64,000 nucleotides of DNA from Deltaproteobacteria bacterium. GTDB lineage: Bacteria > Desulfobacterota > Desulfobulbia > Desulfobulbales > Desulfocapsaceae. A program made the translations under genes and the position numbers. Of the stretch, positions 43,692-53,053 are shown piece by piece (within the stretch, counting starts at the first letter, position 1; each line of letters starts with the position of its first letter). The stretch is taken from assembly GCA_002747825.1 (NCBI GenBank), contig PDQQ01000011.1, positions 62,001 through 126,000 on the forward strand, written 5' to 3'. Under the pieces are notes generated by a model, which saw only the letters and a list, made by a program, of their open reading frames with translations, was not told where the DNA came from and made no database searches.

Positions 43692-45377
43692 TCAATCTCT
43701 TGTCAGATTTCTGTATTTGATCCTGTGGGGCTGGTTGGCATCGCTTCCCAGTCGGGCCTTTTTATCTTTTTCGTAGTCCGAGTAGTTACCCTCAAACCAA
43801 TAGACCTGAGAATCTCCTTCAAAGGCCAGGATATGAGTGGCCAGTTTGTCGAGAAACCAGCGGTCGTGGCTGATAATTACAGCGCAACCCCCAAAGTTTT
43901 CCAGGGCTTCTTCAAGGGCCCGGAGGGTGTTGACATCAAGGTCGTTGGTCGGCTCGTCCAAAAGCAGGACGTTGCCCCCTTCTTTCAGGGTCCGTGCGAG
44001 ATGCACACGGTTGCGCTCACCGCCGGACAACAAACCGACCTTTTTTTGCTGGTCGGAACCGCTGAAGTTAAACCTGCCCACATAGGAGCGGCTGTTTACC
44101 TCCCGATCGCCGAGAAAAATAGTCTCGTTTCCTTCTGAGATTGCCTGCCAGACCGTATGCTCCGGATCGAGACAATCTCTGTTCTGATCGACATAGGCAA
44201 GCTGTACGGTTTCACCAATACGGATGGTGCCTTTGTCCGGTGATTCGTTACCGGTCAGCATCTTGAACAGGGTCGATTTACCGGCTCCATTTGGCCCGAT
44301 AACCCCAACGATACCACCCGCCGGCAGGTTAAAATTCAGATTATCGATAAGAAGCCGCTCGCCAACGGCCTTTTGGACATTTGTTGCCTCAATGACCACC
44401 TTGCCAAGACGTGGTCCAGATGGAATAAAAATTTCCAGATCCTTTGCCAGCTTTTCGGTATCTTTTTCCAGCAGTTTTTCGTACGAGTTGATGCGGGCCT
44501 TGGATTTACTTCTCCGGCCCTTTGGACTCATGCGTATCCACTCAAGCTCTCGTTGCAGTGTACGTCTGCGTTCGGTCTCTTTTTGTGTCTCCAGGGCAAG
44601 CCGTTTTTCCTTTTGTTCGAGCCAGGAGGAATAGTTTCCCTTCCAGGGAATGCCACGGCCACGGTCCAGCTCCAGAATCCAGCCCGCAACGTTATCAAGG
44701 AAGTATCGATCGTGGGTTACGGCAATGACCGTTCCCGGGTACTGCTGGAGATGTTGTTCGAGCCAGGCAACGGATTCGGCATCAAGGTGGTTTGTTGGTT
44801 CATCCAGAAGCAGGATATCCGGCTGCTTGAGGAGAATACGACAGAGGGCAACCCGCCTTTTTTCCCCTCCGGAAAGCACCTCACACAAGGTATCCGAGGG
44901 AGGGCAGCGAAGTGCGTCCATCGCCATATCCAGACGGGAATCAAGATCCCAGGCGTTGAGATGGTCGAGTCTCTCCTGTACTGTCGCCTGTTTGTCTATG
45001 AGGGCCTGCATCTTTTCATCGGACATTGGCTCGGCAAATCTCTCGTTTATGGCGTTGAACTCGTTGACAAGATGGACCACCTCCTGGACACCTTCCTCGA
45101 CCACCTCCCTGACCGTTTTCTGAGGTGCCAGCTTTGGTTCCTGCGGTAAGTAGTCAATCTGAAGGCCCGGGGAGATATGGGTCTCGCCGTTAAATTCCGT
45201 ATCAATCCCGGCAAGTATCCGAAGAAGAGTGCTTTTTCCAGATCCGTTGAGACCGAGTACTCCGATCTTGGCTCCATAAAAATAGGACAGGGAAATATCC
45301 TTTAAGACAGCGCGGCTTTGATAATGTTTACTTACGCCAAGCATTGAATAGATAATCTTTGTATCATCTGCAGCCAT
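43692..45377 (-). CDS. ettA: Energy-dependent translational throttle protein EttA (ABC-F)
   Basis: A soluble ABC-F protein that binds the ribosomal E site and gates the first peptide bond according to ATP/ADP. It has 561 residues with two ABC domains: Walker A GLNGSGKST and GPNGAGKST, signatures LSGGEKRR and LSGGERNR, Walker B motifs ILLLDEPTNHLD and VLLLDEPTNDLD, and a linker rich in Arg/Glu (KETERRRTLQRELEWIRM). The length and the linker match EttA rather than Uup or YheS. No membrane segments. Convergent with sua5, 23 bp apart. Confidence 0.94.
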   Translation of the reverse strand: MAADDTKIIYSMLGVSKHYQSRAVLKDISLSYFYGAKIGVLGLNGSGKSTLLRILAGIDTEFNGETHISPGLQIDYLPQEPKLAPQKTVREVVEEGVQEVVHLVNEFNAINERFAEPMSDEKMQALIDKQATVQERLDHLNAWDLDSRLDMAMDALRCPPSDTLCEVLSGGEKRRVALCRILLKQPDILLLDEPTNHLDAESVAWLEQHLQQYPGTVIAVTHDRYFLDNVAGWILELDRGRGIPWKGNYSSWLEQKEKRLALETQKETERRRTLQRELEWIRMSPKGRRSKSKARINSYEKLLEKDTEKLAKDLEIFIPSGPRLGKVVIEATNVQKAVGERLLIDNLNFNLPAGGIVGVIGPNGAGKSTLFKMLTGNESPDKGTIRIGETVQLAYVDQNRDCLDPEHTVWQAISEGNETIFLGDREVNSRSYVGRFNFSGSDQQKKVGLLSGGERNRVHLARTLKEGGNVLLLDEPTNDLDVNTLRALEEALENFGGCAVIISHDRWFLDKLATHILAFEGDSQVYWFEGNYSDYEKDKKARLGSDANQPHRIKYRNLTRD

Positions 45378-45890
45378 AAAAAGATCCTTTACTCTTTCAG
45401 GTGGTAAAAAGTAGGGCCCTCAAGGAACCTGAAACCTCTTTTAGATCGTTTGATATCATATTCGAGGCGCAGGAGAAAATGGACCACATGCGTACATTCA
45501 ATCCCGAGGATATATTCTCGACAGCAACGAAGAAAATGGGCGGAAGATTGGTTACTCAAGGGGTCGTTTTGCTGTATTCAGAATACTACAGAAAAAAAAA
45601 AGAGTAAACAACAGAGCATTGTGGTCTGATTTTTCCTTCGAAATATTTTACGCAGGAAAACAGACGTACAAAATTTTTTATGGTAAAGAATCGGTAAAGA
45701 TGAAAAATTTACATGGTGCTGCTCAGGATAAGGGCATATAGTTGTGTGATCTTCTTTAAGGGCATTGTTAGCCTCGACAGATCCAAGAATAGCTGGGAAT
45801 GTATTGATAAGACCCGTATTCTTGGATACAATGAGGTTGGCTGGTGTCAAATCTTTAAATCCTCTGTATCGGTGAGAATGGGGGTATAAT
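45378..45890. other. Interval upstream of the small membrane protein gene
   Basis: 513 bp. The only plus-strand frame (45401-45607, GTG start, 68 residues) has no ribosome-binding site and no recognisable homology; the minus frame 45578-45979 overlaps a better-supported gene. I see no RNA gene or strong hairpin. Poly-A tract near 45590. Confidence 0.35.
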
Positions 45891-46220
45891 ATGGATTTTA
45901 TTGAAAAAATTTCTGAATGGTTTTCATCTACGCATATTGACGAACAGATTAAATCGGCGGATATCGTAGGTTTGTTCACAAATCCTTGGTTTATCGTTCC
46001 TTTCGGGGCTATCGTCGGATATTTACTCTATAAAAAGAGGTTTGTAGATCTTGTTATAATAGCTATCTGTGTTGGTCTATTATGGTTTTCAGGAACGGAC
46101 TATGCCCACAGTCTTATTGTCAACGGTGAGATAGATCTGTCCAAGGTCTTGCCTGTTGCATTCGGGGGTGCCGGAGTTGTTGGACTTCTCATGTACCTGC
46201 TTTTTGGTCGTTCTGATTAA
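45891..46220 (+). CDS. Small membrane protein of unknown function
   Basis: A 109-residue protein with an amphipathic N-terminus (MDFIEKISEWFSSTHIDEQI) and three hydrophobic segments (WFIVPFGAIVGYLLY; FVDLVIIAICVGLLWFSG; VAFGGAGVVGLLMYLLFG). No family recognised. The ATG follows GGGGGTATAAT, an acceptable purine-rich site. It ends 12 bp before the cNMP-binding/DUF4388 gene, so both are probably co-transcribed and may function together. Confidence 0.7.
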   Translation: MDFIEKISEWFSSTHIDEQIKSADIVGLFTNPWFIVPFGAIVGYLLYKKRFVDLVIIAICVGLLWFSGTDYAHSLIVNGEIDLSKVLPVAFGGAGVVGLLMYLLFGRSD

Positions 46221-46232
46221 AAGACACTCAAA

Positions 46233-47321
46233 ATGGAACACGATCACGGCGTATTTGTCGCTACAGAAGACAGTCTGTGCCCTTTGTATAGTGTCGGTGA
46301 TGAATTCAGGATAAATGATGTCGTTCTGACACCACCCCCGAACAGATCAACCTGTCTTACTCTGGCCTGCGATCTTGCAGAACTGCTGAAAGTAAAGGTC
46401 AACGGCGTAAAGCCTTCTCGAACATCCCTTGAAAATTCACCAATTCAATGCAGCGGTTGTCGAGGGTTCATCAGACTTCAATTTAAAAGAGACAAAGAAT
46501 TTGCAACGGTTCAAATGCGTCTTCTTGCGGCAAGGGAGCGTCGACATCGGAGTATCGAAACAACAGGTTTTATCCCCCTTTTACGGGCCGTACCGATTTT
46601 TAAGTCTTTGTCCAGTGAAGAATTGATAGAGTTATCCGCTTTACTTGAACTCAAAGAGGTTCTGCCGCAAACCCTTATCGCAAGAAAGGGAGACAAGGGA
46701 AGTCGTTTGTACATTCTGCTTACTGGCTGTGCCCACGTCTTGGATGCTGGTGGAGCAGTTCTGGCTCGGCTTGGTTCAGGCGAGATCTTTGGTGAAATGA
46801 GTCTGTTATCCGGAGAGAGGGTTTTGTCAACTATTCAAGCTGTTGAAAAAAGTGTAATAGCTGTAATGAGCCTTGAAGGTTTTAAACAGGTTTTTAACCG
46901 CTTCCCGGATTTGTATGTCTCGTTCTACAGGCTTCTTGTCTCTCGCATTGCGAAAATGAACGCCCTGCGGGCCCATGAGCTTTCCTCTGATATGACGGGA
47001 CAGATCTCGGATATCTCGGTGGTCGAATTGTGCCAGATGATTAATTCAAGCCAGAAAACCGGTCGTCTTGTGCTCCGTGATAACGGGGCAAAATATAGAG
47101 CTCTTTTCAACGCGGGAGAACTTGTCTATGCCACAGGTAAGAACAAGACTGGAATTGAGGCCTTTTACGAGATTCTGGCTCTAGAGAATGGGCGTTTTAC
47201 ATTCACTCAGGGCTTAAATAAAAAAGAGATGGATCTCGATGTCCTGGGCAGTTTTATAGGCTTGATCATGGAAGGAGTACAGCGTATAGATGACGGTAAG
47301 GGAGGCGTAAGGCCGATCTGA
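46233..47321 (+). CDS. Cyclic-nucleotide-binding and DUF4388 (PATAN-like) signalling protein
   Basis: Three parts. The N-terminus (residues 1-85) carries LYSVGDEFRI and CSGCRGFIRLQF, resembling TIGR04076-type small proteins. Residues 110-235 are a cNMP-binding domain (RKGDKGSRLYILLTGCAHVLD, GEIFGEMSLLSGE). Residues 250-350 match DUF4388: ISVVELCQMINSSQKTGRLVL, ALFNAGELVYATGKNKTG, EAFYEILALENGRFTF. There is no DNA-binding domain, so it is a signalling or scaffold protein rather than a transcription factor. Role inferred; it lies in a run of three plus-strand genes. Confidence 0.85.
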   Translation: MEHDHGVFVATEDSLCPLYSVGDEFRINDVVLTPPPNRSTCLTLACDLAELLKVKVNGVKPSRTSLENSPIQCSGCRGFIRLQFKRDKEFATVQMRLLAARERRHRSIETTGFIPLLRAVPIFKSLSSEELIELSALLELKEVLPQTLIARKGDKGSRLYILLTGCAHVLDAGGAVLARLGSGEIFGEMSLLSGERVLSTIQAVEKSVIAVMSLEGFKQVFNRFPDLYVSFYRLLVSRIAKMNALRAHELSSDMTGQISDISVVELCQMINSSQKTGRLVLRDNGAKYRALFNAGELVYATGKNKTGIEAFYEILALENGRFTFTQGLNKKEMDLDVLGSFIGLIMEGVQRIDDGKGGVRPI

Positions 47322-47353
47322 TCTGTGCGTAGCACATTTTTGCAGACAACAGC

Positions 47354-48145
47354 TTGTCCCCAAAACATTCTTCAGCCCATTTCCTGTATCCCGTGAGCAG
47401 ACGTCAGATAAAGAGAAAGATTTTTCAATATCTTGCCAGTCGTCCTCTTGGTGAGATCTTTGAATTACTTGCTTCCTATCCTGATGTGGTGGTGGTGAAT
47501 GTTCTGTTTATGGCCCTTTGTGATCATGATAGAAGGATACGTTGGCGTGCCATAAGTTGTTTCGGAGATGTTGTGCCCCGAATTGAAAAAAAACAGCGGG
47601 AGCAGGCCAGGATTATAATGCGCAGATTCCTCTGGAGTCTCAATGATGAATCGGGCGGGATCGGTTGGGGTGCCCCTGAGGCGATGGCTGAAATTATGGT
47701 CAACAGCGAGCATTTGCGCGGTGAATATCTGCATATGCTTATTTCTTATGCCCAGGAAGATGGGGATGAGCTGTTTCAGGACGGAAATTTTCTTGAGTTG
47801 CCGATGCTGCAAAGGGGATTGCTCTGGGGAATTGGCAGGATGAACTACTCTTGCACAGAACTGATGCTGGAAACCGGAGTTGACAGAGAACTTGTAAAAT
47901 ATTTCGATTCTCAGGATAGGGAAGTAAAGAATCTTGCACTTTGGGCATTGGCCGGACTTGATGTAAAGATTGCAAAAGAGGTGCTGCCTGAGCCGCCGCA
48001 GGAAAATGAAACGCTTACCGTATATCAAAACGGTATCTTTGAGGAAATTAATATGCTGGCTCTTTTCAATCAAGTCACATCAGCCGTTCAGCTATCCCCT
48101 GTCGAGGCTTGCGACTGGCCGATGGCGAAATCGTTACCCCGTTGA
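47354..48145 (+). CDS. HEAT-repeat-like protein (possible DVU0298 family)
   Basis: A soluble helical protein of 263 residues. Repeated helix pairs such as VVVNVLFMALCDHDRRIRWRAISCFGDVVPRI and RELVKYFDSQDREVKNLALWALAGL resemble HEAT repeats. It fits, from memory, a family described from sulfate reducers (DVU0298), of unknown function; this needs a search. The start is weak: TTG 47354 opens the frame and GTG 47393 is an alternative; neither has a clear ribosome-binding site. It is 32 bp after the DUF4388 gene. Confidence 0.7.
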   Translation: MSPKHSSAHFLYPVSRRQIKRKIFQYLASRPLGEIFELLASYPDVVVVNVLFMALCDHDRRIRWRAISCFGDVVPRIEKKQREQARIIMRRFLWSLNDESGGIGWGAPEAMAEIMVNSEHLRGEYLHMLISYAQEDGDELFQDGNFLELPMLQRGLLWGIGRMNYSCTELMLETGVDRELVKYFDSQDREVKNLALWALAGLDVKIAKEVLPEPPQENETLTVYQNGIFEEINMLALFNQVTSAVQLSPVEACDWPMAKSLPR

Positions 48146-48363
48146 ATTGATGTTCGTTGGGCAGCCTTCTCGTGTAGCAATCCAGAGAACAATTTGTCAT
48201 CAACCGGGAAATTTCCTTGCCATAAACTAAAATAGTTGTTAAATATCTCCACTTTTCACAGAAATGTTGTTATGCGGCTGGGGACTCCTCTCCGCATGCT
48301 ATAAGCCCCTAATATACTCCCCCTGATGAGAAGGGCCGGGGAATCTGATACGAGGAAAGTACC

Positions 48364-48558
48364 ATGGCAAAGGTATGTGAAATTTGTGGCAAAGGCCCGG
48401 CAACGGGTAACAATGTCTCCCACGCTCATAACAAGACCAGAAGGCGTTGGTTGCCAAATCTTCAATCTGTCCGTCAATCGACTTCTGGAGGAAATACAAA
48501 GAAGATGAGGGTTTGTACCCGCTGTATCCGTTCTGGGGCTGTGGTAAAGGCAGCTTAG
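48364..48558 (+). CDS. rpmB: 50S ribosomal protein L28
   Basis: A 64-residue ribosomal protein. It begins [29 protein letters not shown], the canonical L28 N-terminus. It keeps the C-x2-C pairs CEIC and CTRC, so it is the zinc-ribbon form. The ATG follows GAGGAAAGTACC. The gene is alone, without rpmG next to it. A hairpin just after the stop and a strong terminator about 140 bp downstream suggest its own transcription unit. Confidence 0.97.
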   Translation: MAKVCEICGKGPATGNNVSHAHNKTRRRWLPNLQSVRQSTSGGNTKKMRVCTRCIRSGAVVKAA

Positions 48559-48692
48559 ACCAGAAAGGTGCTGGTCGTTCTTTCCTGTTAAACAAAAACA
48601 AATGGCCGAAGGAACCTCGTCTTCCTTTTGTCTGTGTTTTGTCGGGGAGACTGGTAGAGATATTTCGCGATGTCTGTTTGGGCCCGTGAGCG

Positions 48693-48726
48693 AAGGCGAG
48701 AGGAATATTCCTGCTCGCCTTTTTTA
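48693..48726 (+). terminator. Rho-independent terminator downstream of rpmB
   Basis: GGCGAG-AGGAAT pairs with ATTCCT-GCTCGCC (one bulge), followed by TTTTTT. The terminator ends 12 bp before the next start codon, so the following gene is either read through or uses a promoter in the 5' part of this interval. Confidence 0.85.
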
Positions 48727-48738
48727 ATGGAGTGTGAA

Positions 48739-48996
48739 ATGAGTGACAAAGAAGAAATTATTTTTCTCAGTTATTCTGAGGCAGTGGAAATTGTTGGAGC
48801 TATTCAGGAAGAAGAGGATATAGAAGAAAATGACAGGCGTATCTTCACTGTTTACAATAAGAACGATAAGGAAATCTGCTGGTTTGATTATAATGAAGTG
48901 ATGGCTGACGTTGGAGAGGTTGAAGCCGGCAAGCGAAAAGAGACTGTCCAGAATTATATCCTGCAACGTATTCCAACCTGGGTTCGAGATATGTAA
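48739..48996 (+). CDS. Small acidic protein of unknown function
   Basis: An 85-residue protein, very acidic in its first half (SYSEAVEIVGAIQEEEDIEENDRR) with no membrane segment. The frame is open from 48670, but ATG 48739 has GGAG 6 nt before it. I recognise no family. It starts just after a strong terminator that ends the rpmB unit, and 200 bp before msbA. Confidence 0.65.
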   Translation: MSDKEEIIFLSYSEAVEIVGAIQEEEDIEENDRRIFTVYNKNDKEICWFDYNEVMADVGEVEAGKRKETVQNYILQRIPTWVRDM

Positions 48997-49196
48997 AAAA
49001 TCTCCTCTGCTGGGGTTGTCTTTCCCTTTTTCTATTAAACTATTGGAGGGGTATGGCCTTGTCTTTCCAGAATGTTTTGTGCCCTCTTTTGGGGCAATAA
49101 AGAAACGAGTGCTTTCTGGGTACGATACAGGCTTTTTCAGAAAAACAAATGACGATAGAGCAGCCCAAAAAACTGTTTTTCGTGGTATAGACTTCA

Positions 49197-50924
49197 ATGA
49201 CAGACAAAGACATCCTTCATAGGCTCTATCACATTTTACAACCATACCGAAGGCGGCTTGTCATTGCCACCCTCTGCATGATCTGTGTGGCAATCTGCAC
49301 AGGAGCCCAGACCTATCTTGTCAAAGATTTACTTGATAAGATCTTTATTGAAAAGAATAAACTCTATCTTACTTTTTTGCCACTTGTTGTCATTCTTGTC
49401 TTTTTGGTAAAAGGAATCTTTTATTTCGTTTATTCGCTGTTGCTGGAGAAGGTCGGACAGTCGGTTGTCCGCGATTTACGCATAGCCTTGTTCCAACATA
49501 TTCATCGGCAGTCGCTGTCTTTTTTCAATCAAAATCCAACAGGGACCCTGATCTCCAGGGTGATGTCAGATGTAACGCTGTTGCAGCAGGCGGTGTCGAG
49601 GGCTCTTGTCAACACCGTTCGCGATTTGTTTCAGGTTGTCATTCTTCTCGGGATCGTCTTTTTTATGAACTGGCGGCTTGCGATGATCACCTTTCTGGTT
49701 CTTCCAGTCTCGGCCCTGTTAATTGTCAAGTTTGGTGGGATGTTTAGAAGAATCTCGACCGCCACCCAAGAGGAAATGGCCCGCGTCTCAGACATCTTAC
49801 ACGAAACAATAACCGGAAACAGGATTGTCAAGGCGTTTTCCAAGGAGTCCTATGAGGGGCGGCGTTTTACCAAGCAGGTTTTTCGGCTTTTTTACCTTAC
49901 AGTCAAAGATGCCAAGTACAGATGCCTTCAGCACCCAATGATGGAGCTTGTTGGAGGTGTTGCCGTTTCTGCGGTTATCTGGTTTGGTGGTATTCAAGTC
50001 CTACATGGAACGACAACTCCAGGAACCTTTTTTGCCTTTTTAACCGCCTTGGCTGTAGCGTATGAACCGATAAATGGTGTTGCTAAAATTAACTCGACGA
50101 TACAGCAGGGTATTGCCGCCGCCTACCGGGTCTTTTTCATCCTTGATTCTGAACCCCAGATTCGGGATAAAGAGGGGGCCATCGTTTTGCCACCATTCTC
50201 CTCAACGATAGAATTCAGGGATGTCTGTTACCAGTACGAAGAAAAGGTCCAGGTACTTAACGGGATAAATCTGACCGTACAGGCCGGCGAAGCCGTTGCC
50301 GTTGTTGGTGCAAGTGGCGGGGGAAAGACGACTTTGACCAATCTTATCCCCCGTTTCCTTGAGCTTGTTGACGGGGCAATCCTGATCGATGGTCAGGATA
50401 TCCGTGATGTAACCATTCACTCTCTGAGAAGCCAGATTGCGATGGTTACGCAGAAAACCATCCTCTTTAACGATACAGTCAGGAATAATATTGCCTACAG
50501 CAATCAGAAATGTTCGCAAGAAGAGGTTTATCAAGCGGCAAAGGCAGCACATGCCTATGATTTTATTCAAAGTCTTCCTCACGGATTTGACTCTGTGATT
50601 GGTGAAGATGGTGCCCGACTTTCCGGCGGGCAACAGCAGCGGATCTCGATTGCCCGTGCGATTCTTAAAGACGCACCGATTCTTATTCTTGATGAGGCAA
50701 CCTCTTCGCTTGATACCGAATCAGAAAGAGAGGTGCAAAAGGCCCTTGAAAACCTGATGAAGGACAAAACGACCTTCGTTATTGCCCACCGGCTTTCTAC
50801 CATCAAAAATGCTGATAGAATTATTGTGATTAAAGAGGGTCGAATCGTTGAAGAAGGCGATCATCAGAGCTTAATCGCAGCCCACGGAGAATACGAGGCC
50901 CTGTATAAGATGCAGTACAAGTAG
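49197..50924 (+). CDS. msbA: Lipid A export ATP-binding/permease protein MsbA
   Basis: Homodimeric ABC exporter that flips lipid A-core across the inner membrane. The 575-residue protein has six N-terminal membrane helices and the C-terminal ATPase: Walker A GASGGGKTT, signature LSGGQQQR, Walker B ILILDEATSSLD, switch His in VIAHRLSTI. A general multidrug exporter is possible, but the length, and the O-antigen-ligase-like gene that follows in the same direction, support MsbA. Confidence 0.9.
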   Translation: MTDKDILHRLYHILQPYRRRLVIATLCMICVAICTGAQTYLVKDLLDKIFIEKNKLYLTFLPLVVILVFLVKGIFYFVYSLLLEKVGQSVVRDLRIALFQHIHRQSLSFFNQNPTGTLISRVMSDVTLLQQAVSRALVNTVRDLFQVVILLGIVFFMNWRLAMITFLVLPVSALLIVKFGGMFRRISTATQEEMARVSDILHETITGNRIVKAFSKESYEGRRFTKQVFRLFYLTVKDAKYRCLQHPMMELVGGVAVSAVIWFGGIQVLHGTTTPGTFFAFLTALAVAYEPINGVAKINSTIQQGIAAAYRVFFILDSEPQIRDKEGAIVLPPFSSTIEFRDVCYQYEEKVQVLNGINLTVQAGEAVAVVGASGGGKTTLTNLIPRFLELVDGAILIDGQDIRDVTIHSLRSQIAMVTQKTILFNDTVRNNIAYSNQKCSQEEVYQAAKAAHAYDFIQSLPHGFDSVIGEDGARLSGGQQQRISIARAILKDAPILILDEATSSLDTESEREVQKALENLMKDKTTFVIAHRLSTIKNADRIIVIKEGRIVEEGDHQSLIAAHGEYEALYKMQYK

Positions 50925-51189
50925 CCCTGGCTGCGAACGCCTCTTTTTGACAGTTTCTCTCTGTTTTCTATTGCCCCTTTTGATGTATTGCAAAAATCTC
51001 CGGTTGACTGTGTTGAATCTCGTAATATACTGAAATACTGTATTCCCCCGCAGAATTGTCTTCGGTTGCCTTTTAATCGATTGGTGCCGATTCTCTGCTG
51101 AGAAGCTGTAAAATAAATACGTAGCTATAAGGTGAGTTCGATTTTTGCAAAGGCCTTTCTGAAAAGACCTTTGCTGTAGAGTGATATTT

Positions 51190-52392
51190 ATGATCTCGGC
51201 AAAATTGAGTCAACGAATCAAAAATATAGGTTTATACAGTCTTGTTCTCTGCTGTTTTTGTATTCCTGTTTCCTCATCTCTTATGGGGGCAACAAGTCTT
51301 ATCGCCTTACTCTGCTGGGTTTTCTGCGGAAAAATTGCAGAATGGCCCAGGCTTTTTTTTACAAACCCGGTCGTATCGTTTGCCAGTCTCCTTTTTCTAT
51401 TGCTTGTTTCAGGGGTTTTTTATTCGACGGCTTCGGTTGATGAAGCCCTGGCTGTATTGAAAAAATATCGGGAACTCGTCTTCTTGGTTATGGCGGTATC
51501 ATTTTTCAGAGAAGAGAAAAGTAAGTTACTTCTGGCAGAAAAAGCCTTTATTGCAGGCTGTCTTGTCCTTCTCGGTATTTCCTACGCGATGTTTTGGGGA
51601 CTTGTCCCTGCCGAAAGATTTGGCCATTCGGTCGTATATCATATAACCCACAGCTTTTTTATGGGTATACTTGCCTTTTGGGCCCTGCAGAAAATGATCT
51701 CAAAAGGTCAGGCACGAGCGTTATGGGGGCTGATTTTTCTCCTCACCTGTATAAATCTTTTTTATATAGCCCCTGGCCGGGTTGGTATGCTCATTTTGGT
51801 TCTTCTTTTGCTGCTGACGGTTTTACAGCGTTTATCAGTCGTGCAGTCGATAATCTCCCTGCTCGTTGCCTCTGTTTTTCTTGTTTCAGTCTATTATACC
51901 TCAACAAATTTTTCTTCGAGGGTAGATTTGGCCTTCGAGGAGATACAGCACTATCAGCCGGGTGTCTCCCGTACCTCTTTGGGAATGCGTTTTGACTGGT
52001 GGTATAACAGTCTTCAACTCATAAAGAAGAGGCCCTTTACCGGCTATGGAACCGGGGCTTTTGCGATTGAGCAGAACCAGCTTGTTGAAGGCAGCCAGAC
52101 GGTCAAAACCGATAATCCTCATAACGAATACCTGTTTCTTGCCGTTCAGGTTGGCATCTTTGGAACGATCTTTTTTGGGGCCTTACTTATTGCCATCTTC
52201 CTGGCAGGTCGTAGAAAGCAGCAACCCTTTGGTTATCTGTTACAGGGGGTTGCTTTGGCTATGTGTGTTGGTTGCATAATGAATTCCTTTCTTTTTGATT
52301 CTCATCAGGGCCATTTCTTTGCTATCATATCCGGGGCATTGCTGTCTTCTCCAGATTCTTCGGCAGGCCCACTATTGGCCGAGCGCCTCTGA
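51190..52392 (+). CDS. O-antigen ligase / Wzy-family membrane protein
   Basis: A polytopic protein of about 400 residues with roughly ten hydrophobic segments, the WaaL/Wzy_C type. The large periplasmic loop has the family feature PFTGYGTGAFAIEQNQ and TDNPHNEYLFLAVQVGI (conserved NxHNxYL). It should join O-antigen to lipid A-core in the periplasm, or polymerise units. ATG 51190 or the GTG at 51181 may be used; neither has a strong ribosome-binding site. It follows msbA by 265 bp and precedes cobC by 71 bp. Confidence 0.85.
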   Translation: MISAKLSQRIKNIGLYSLVLCCFCIPVSSSLMGATSLIALLCWVFCGKIAEWPRLFFTNPVVSFASLLFLLLVSGVFYSTASVDEALAVLKKYRELVFLVMAVSFFREEKSKLLLAEKAFIAGCLVLLGISYAMFWGLVPAERFGHSVVYHITHSFFMGILAFWALQKMISKGQARALWGLIFLLTCINLFYIAPGRVGMLILVLLLLLTVLQRLSVVQSIISLLVASVFLVSVYYTSTNFSSRVDLAFEEIQHYQPGVSRTSLGMRFDWWYNSLQLIKKRPFTGYGTGAFAIEQNQLVEGSQTVKTDNPHNEYLFLAVQVGIFGTIFFGALLIAIFLAGRRKQQPFGYLLQGVALAMCVGCIMNSFLFDSHQGHFFAIISGALLSSPDSSAGPLLAERL

Positions 52393-52463
52393 TGTGCGGC
52401 CAGAGTTTTCTTAAAAGAGCAAAAGACAGAGGTCGGCAAGGGCCGATAATGTAAGCCTTTTCT

Positions 52464-53051
52464 ATGAAAGAAAAAGAAGTCTACCTGTTACGGCACGCCG
52501 ATACCGGTTTGAGTGGTCGCTACGTTGGAATAACAGATGCACCCCTGTCTGAGGAAGGGGTGATCCAGAGTCGTGAGGTTTGTGTCAGTCTTTCCAGGTT
52601 CTGCTTCCCTGTTGTTCTCTGCAGCCCTCTACGGCGCTGCGTTCAGACTGTGGAATCTTTACAGGCAGAGGGCAGGAGAGAGTATCACGATTTTTTGAGA
52701 GAAATCAATTTTGGTCTCTGGGAGAACAAAACCTTTGCCGAAATACTCGACCAAGACAGACAACAAGTCGAGCTGTGGCTTAACAGAAAGCAGGATTTTG
52801 TCTTTCCCGGTGGCGACAGTATCCGAGACTTTCGCATGCGTGTTCGCCTTTGTGCTGCGCATATCAGGAAAAGGGATGAACAGAGAATTCTCGTGGTCAC
52901 CCATGGCGGGGTGATTCGCCATTTGCTCTGTGAATTCTTATCTATCTCTCAGGAGAATTACTTGGCCTTTGATATCCGCCCTGGTCATTTCTCAACGCTG
53001 CAAATCTTTGCACATTCGGCCGTTTTGACCGGCTTTAATCTTAAGGGGTGA
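52464..53051 (+). CDS. cobC: Alpha-ribazole-5'-phosphate phosphatase (CobC), phosphoglycerate-mutase fold
   Basis: Histidine phosphatase that removes the 5'-phosphate of alpha-ribazole(-phosphate) or of adenosylcobalamin-5'-phosphate in nucleotide-loop assembly. The catalytic His is in YLLRHADTGLSG and the second His in VTHGGVIRHLL. Its 195 residues are normal. As a lone gene it could be any phosphoglycerate-mutase-like phosphatase; its position before cobU-cobT-cobS sets the name. Its stop overlaps the region of the cobU ribosome-binding site (AAGGGGTGA). Confidence 0.88.
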   Translation: MKEKEVYLLRHADTGLSGRYVGITDAPLSEEGVIQSREVCVSLSRFCFPVVLCSPLRRCVQTVESLQAEGRREYHDFLREINFGLWENKTFAEILDQDRQQVELWLNRKQDFVFPGGDSIRDFRMRVRLCAAHIRKRDEQRILVVTHGGVIRHLLCEFLSISQENYLAFDIRPGHFSTLQIFAHSAVLTGFNLKG

Positions 53052-53053
53052 TT

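Noticed and set aside
45401-45607. 68-residue GTG-start ORF in the interval after ettA
   Set aside because: No ribosome-binding site and no recognised family; starts inside the likely ettA promoter region.
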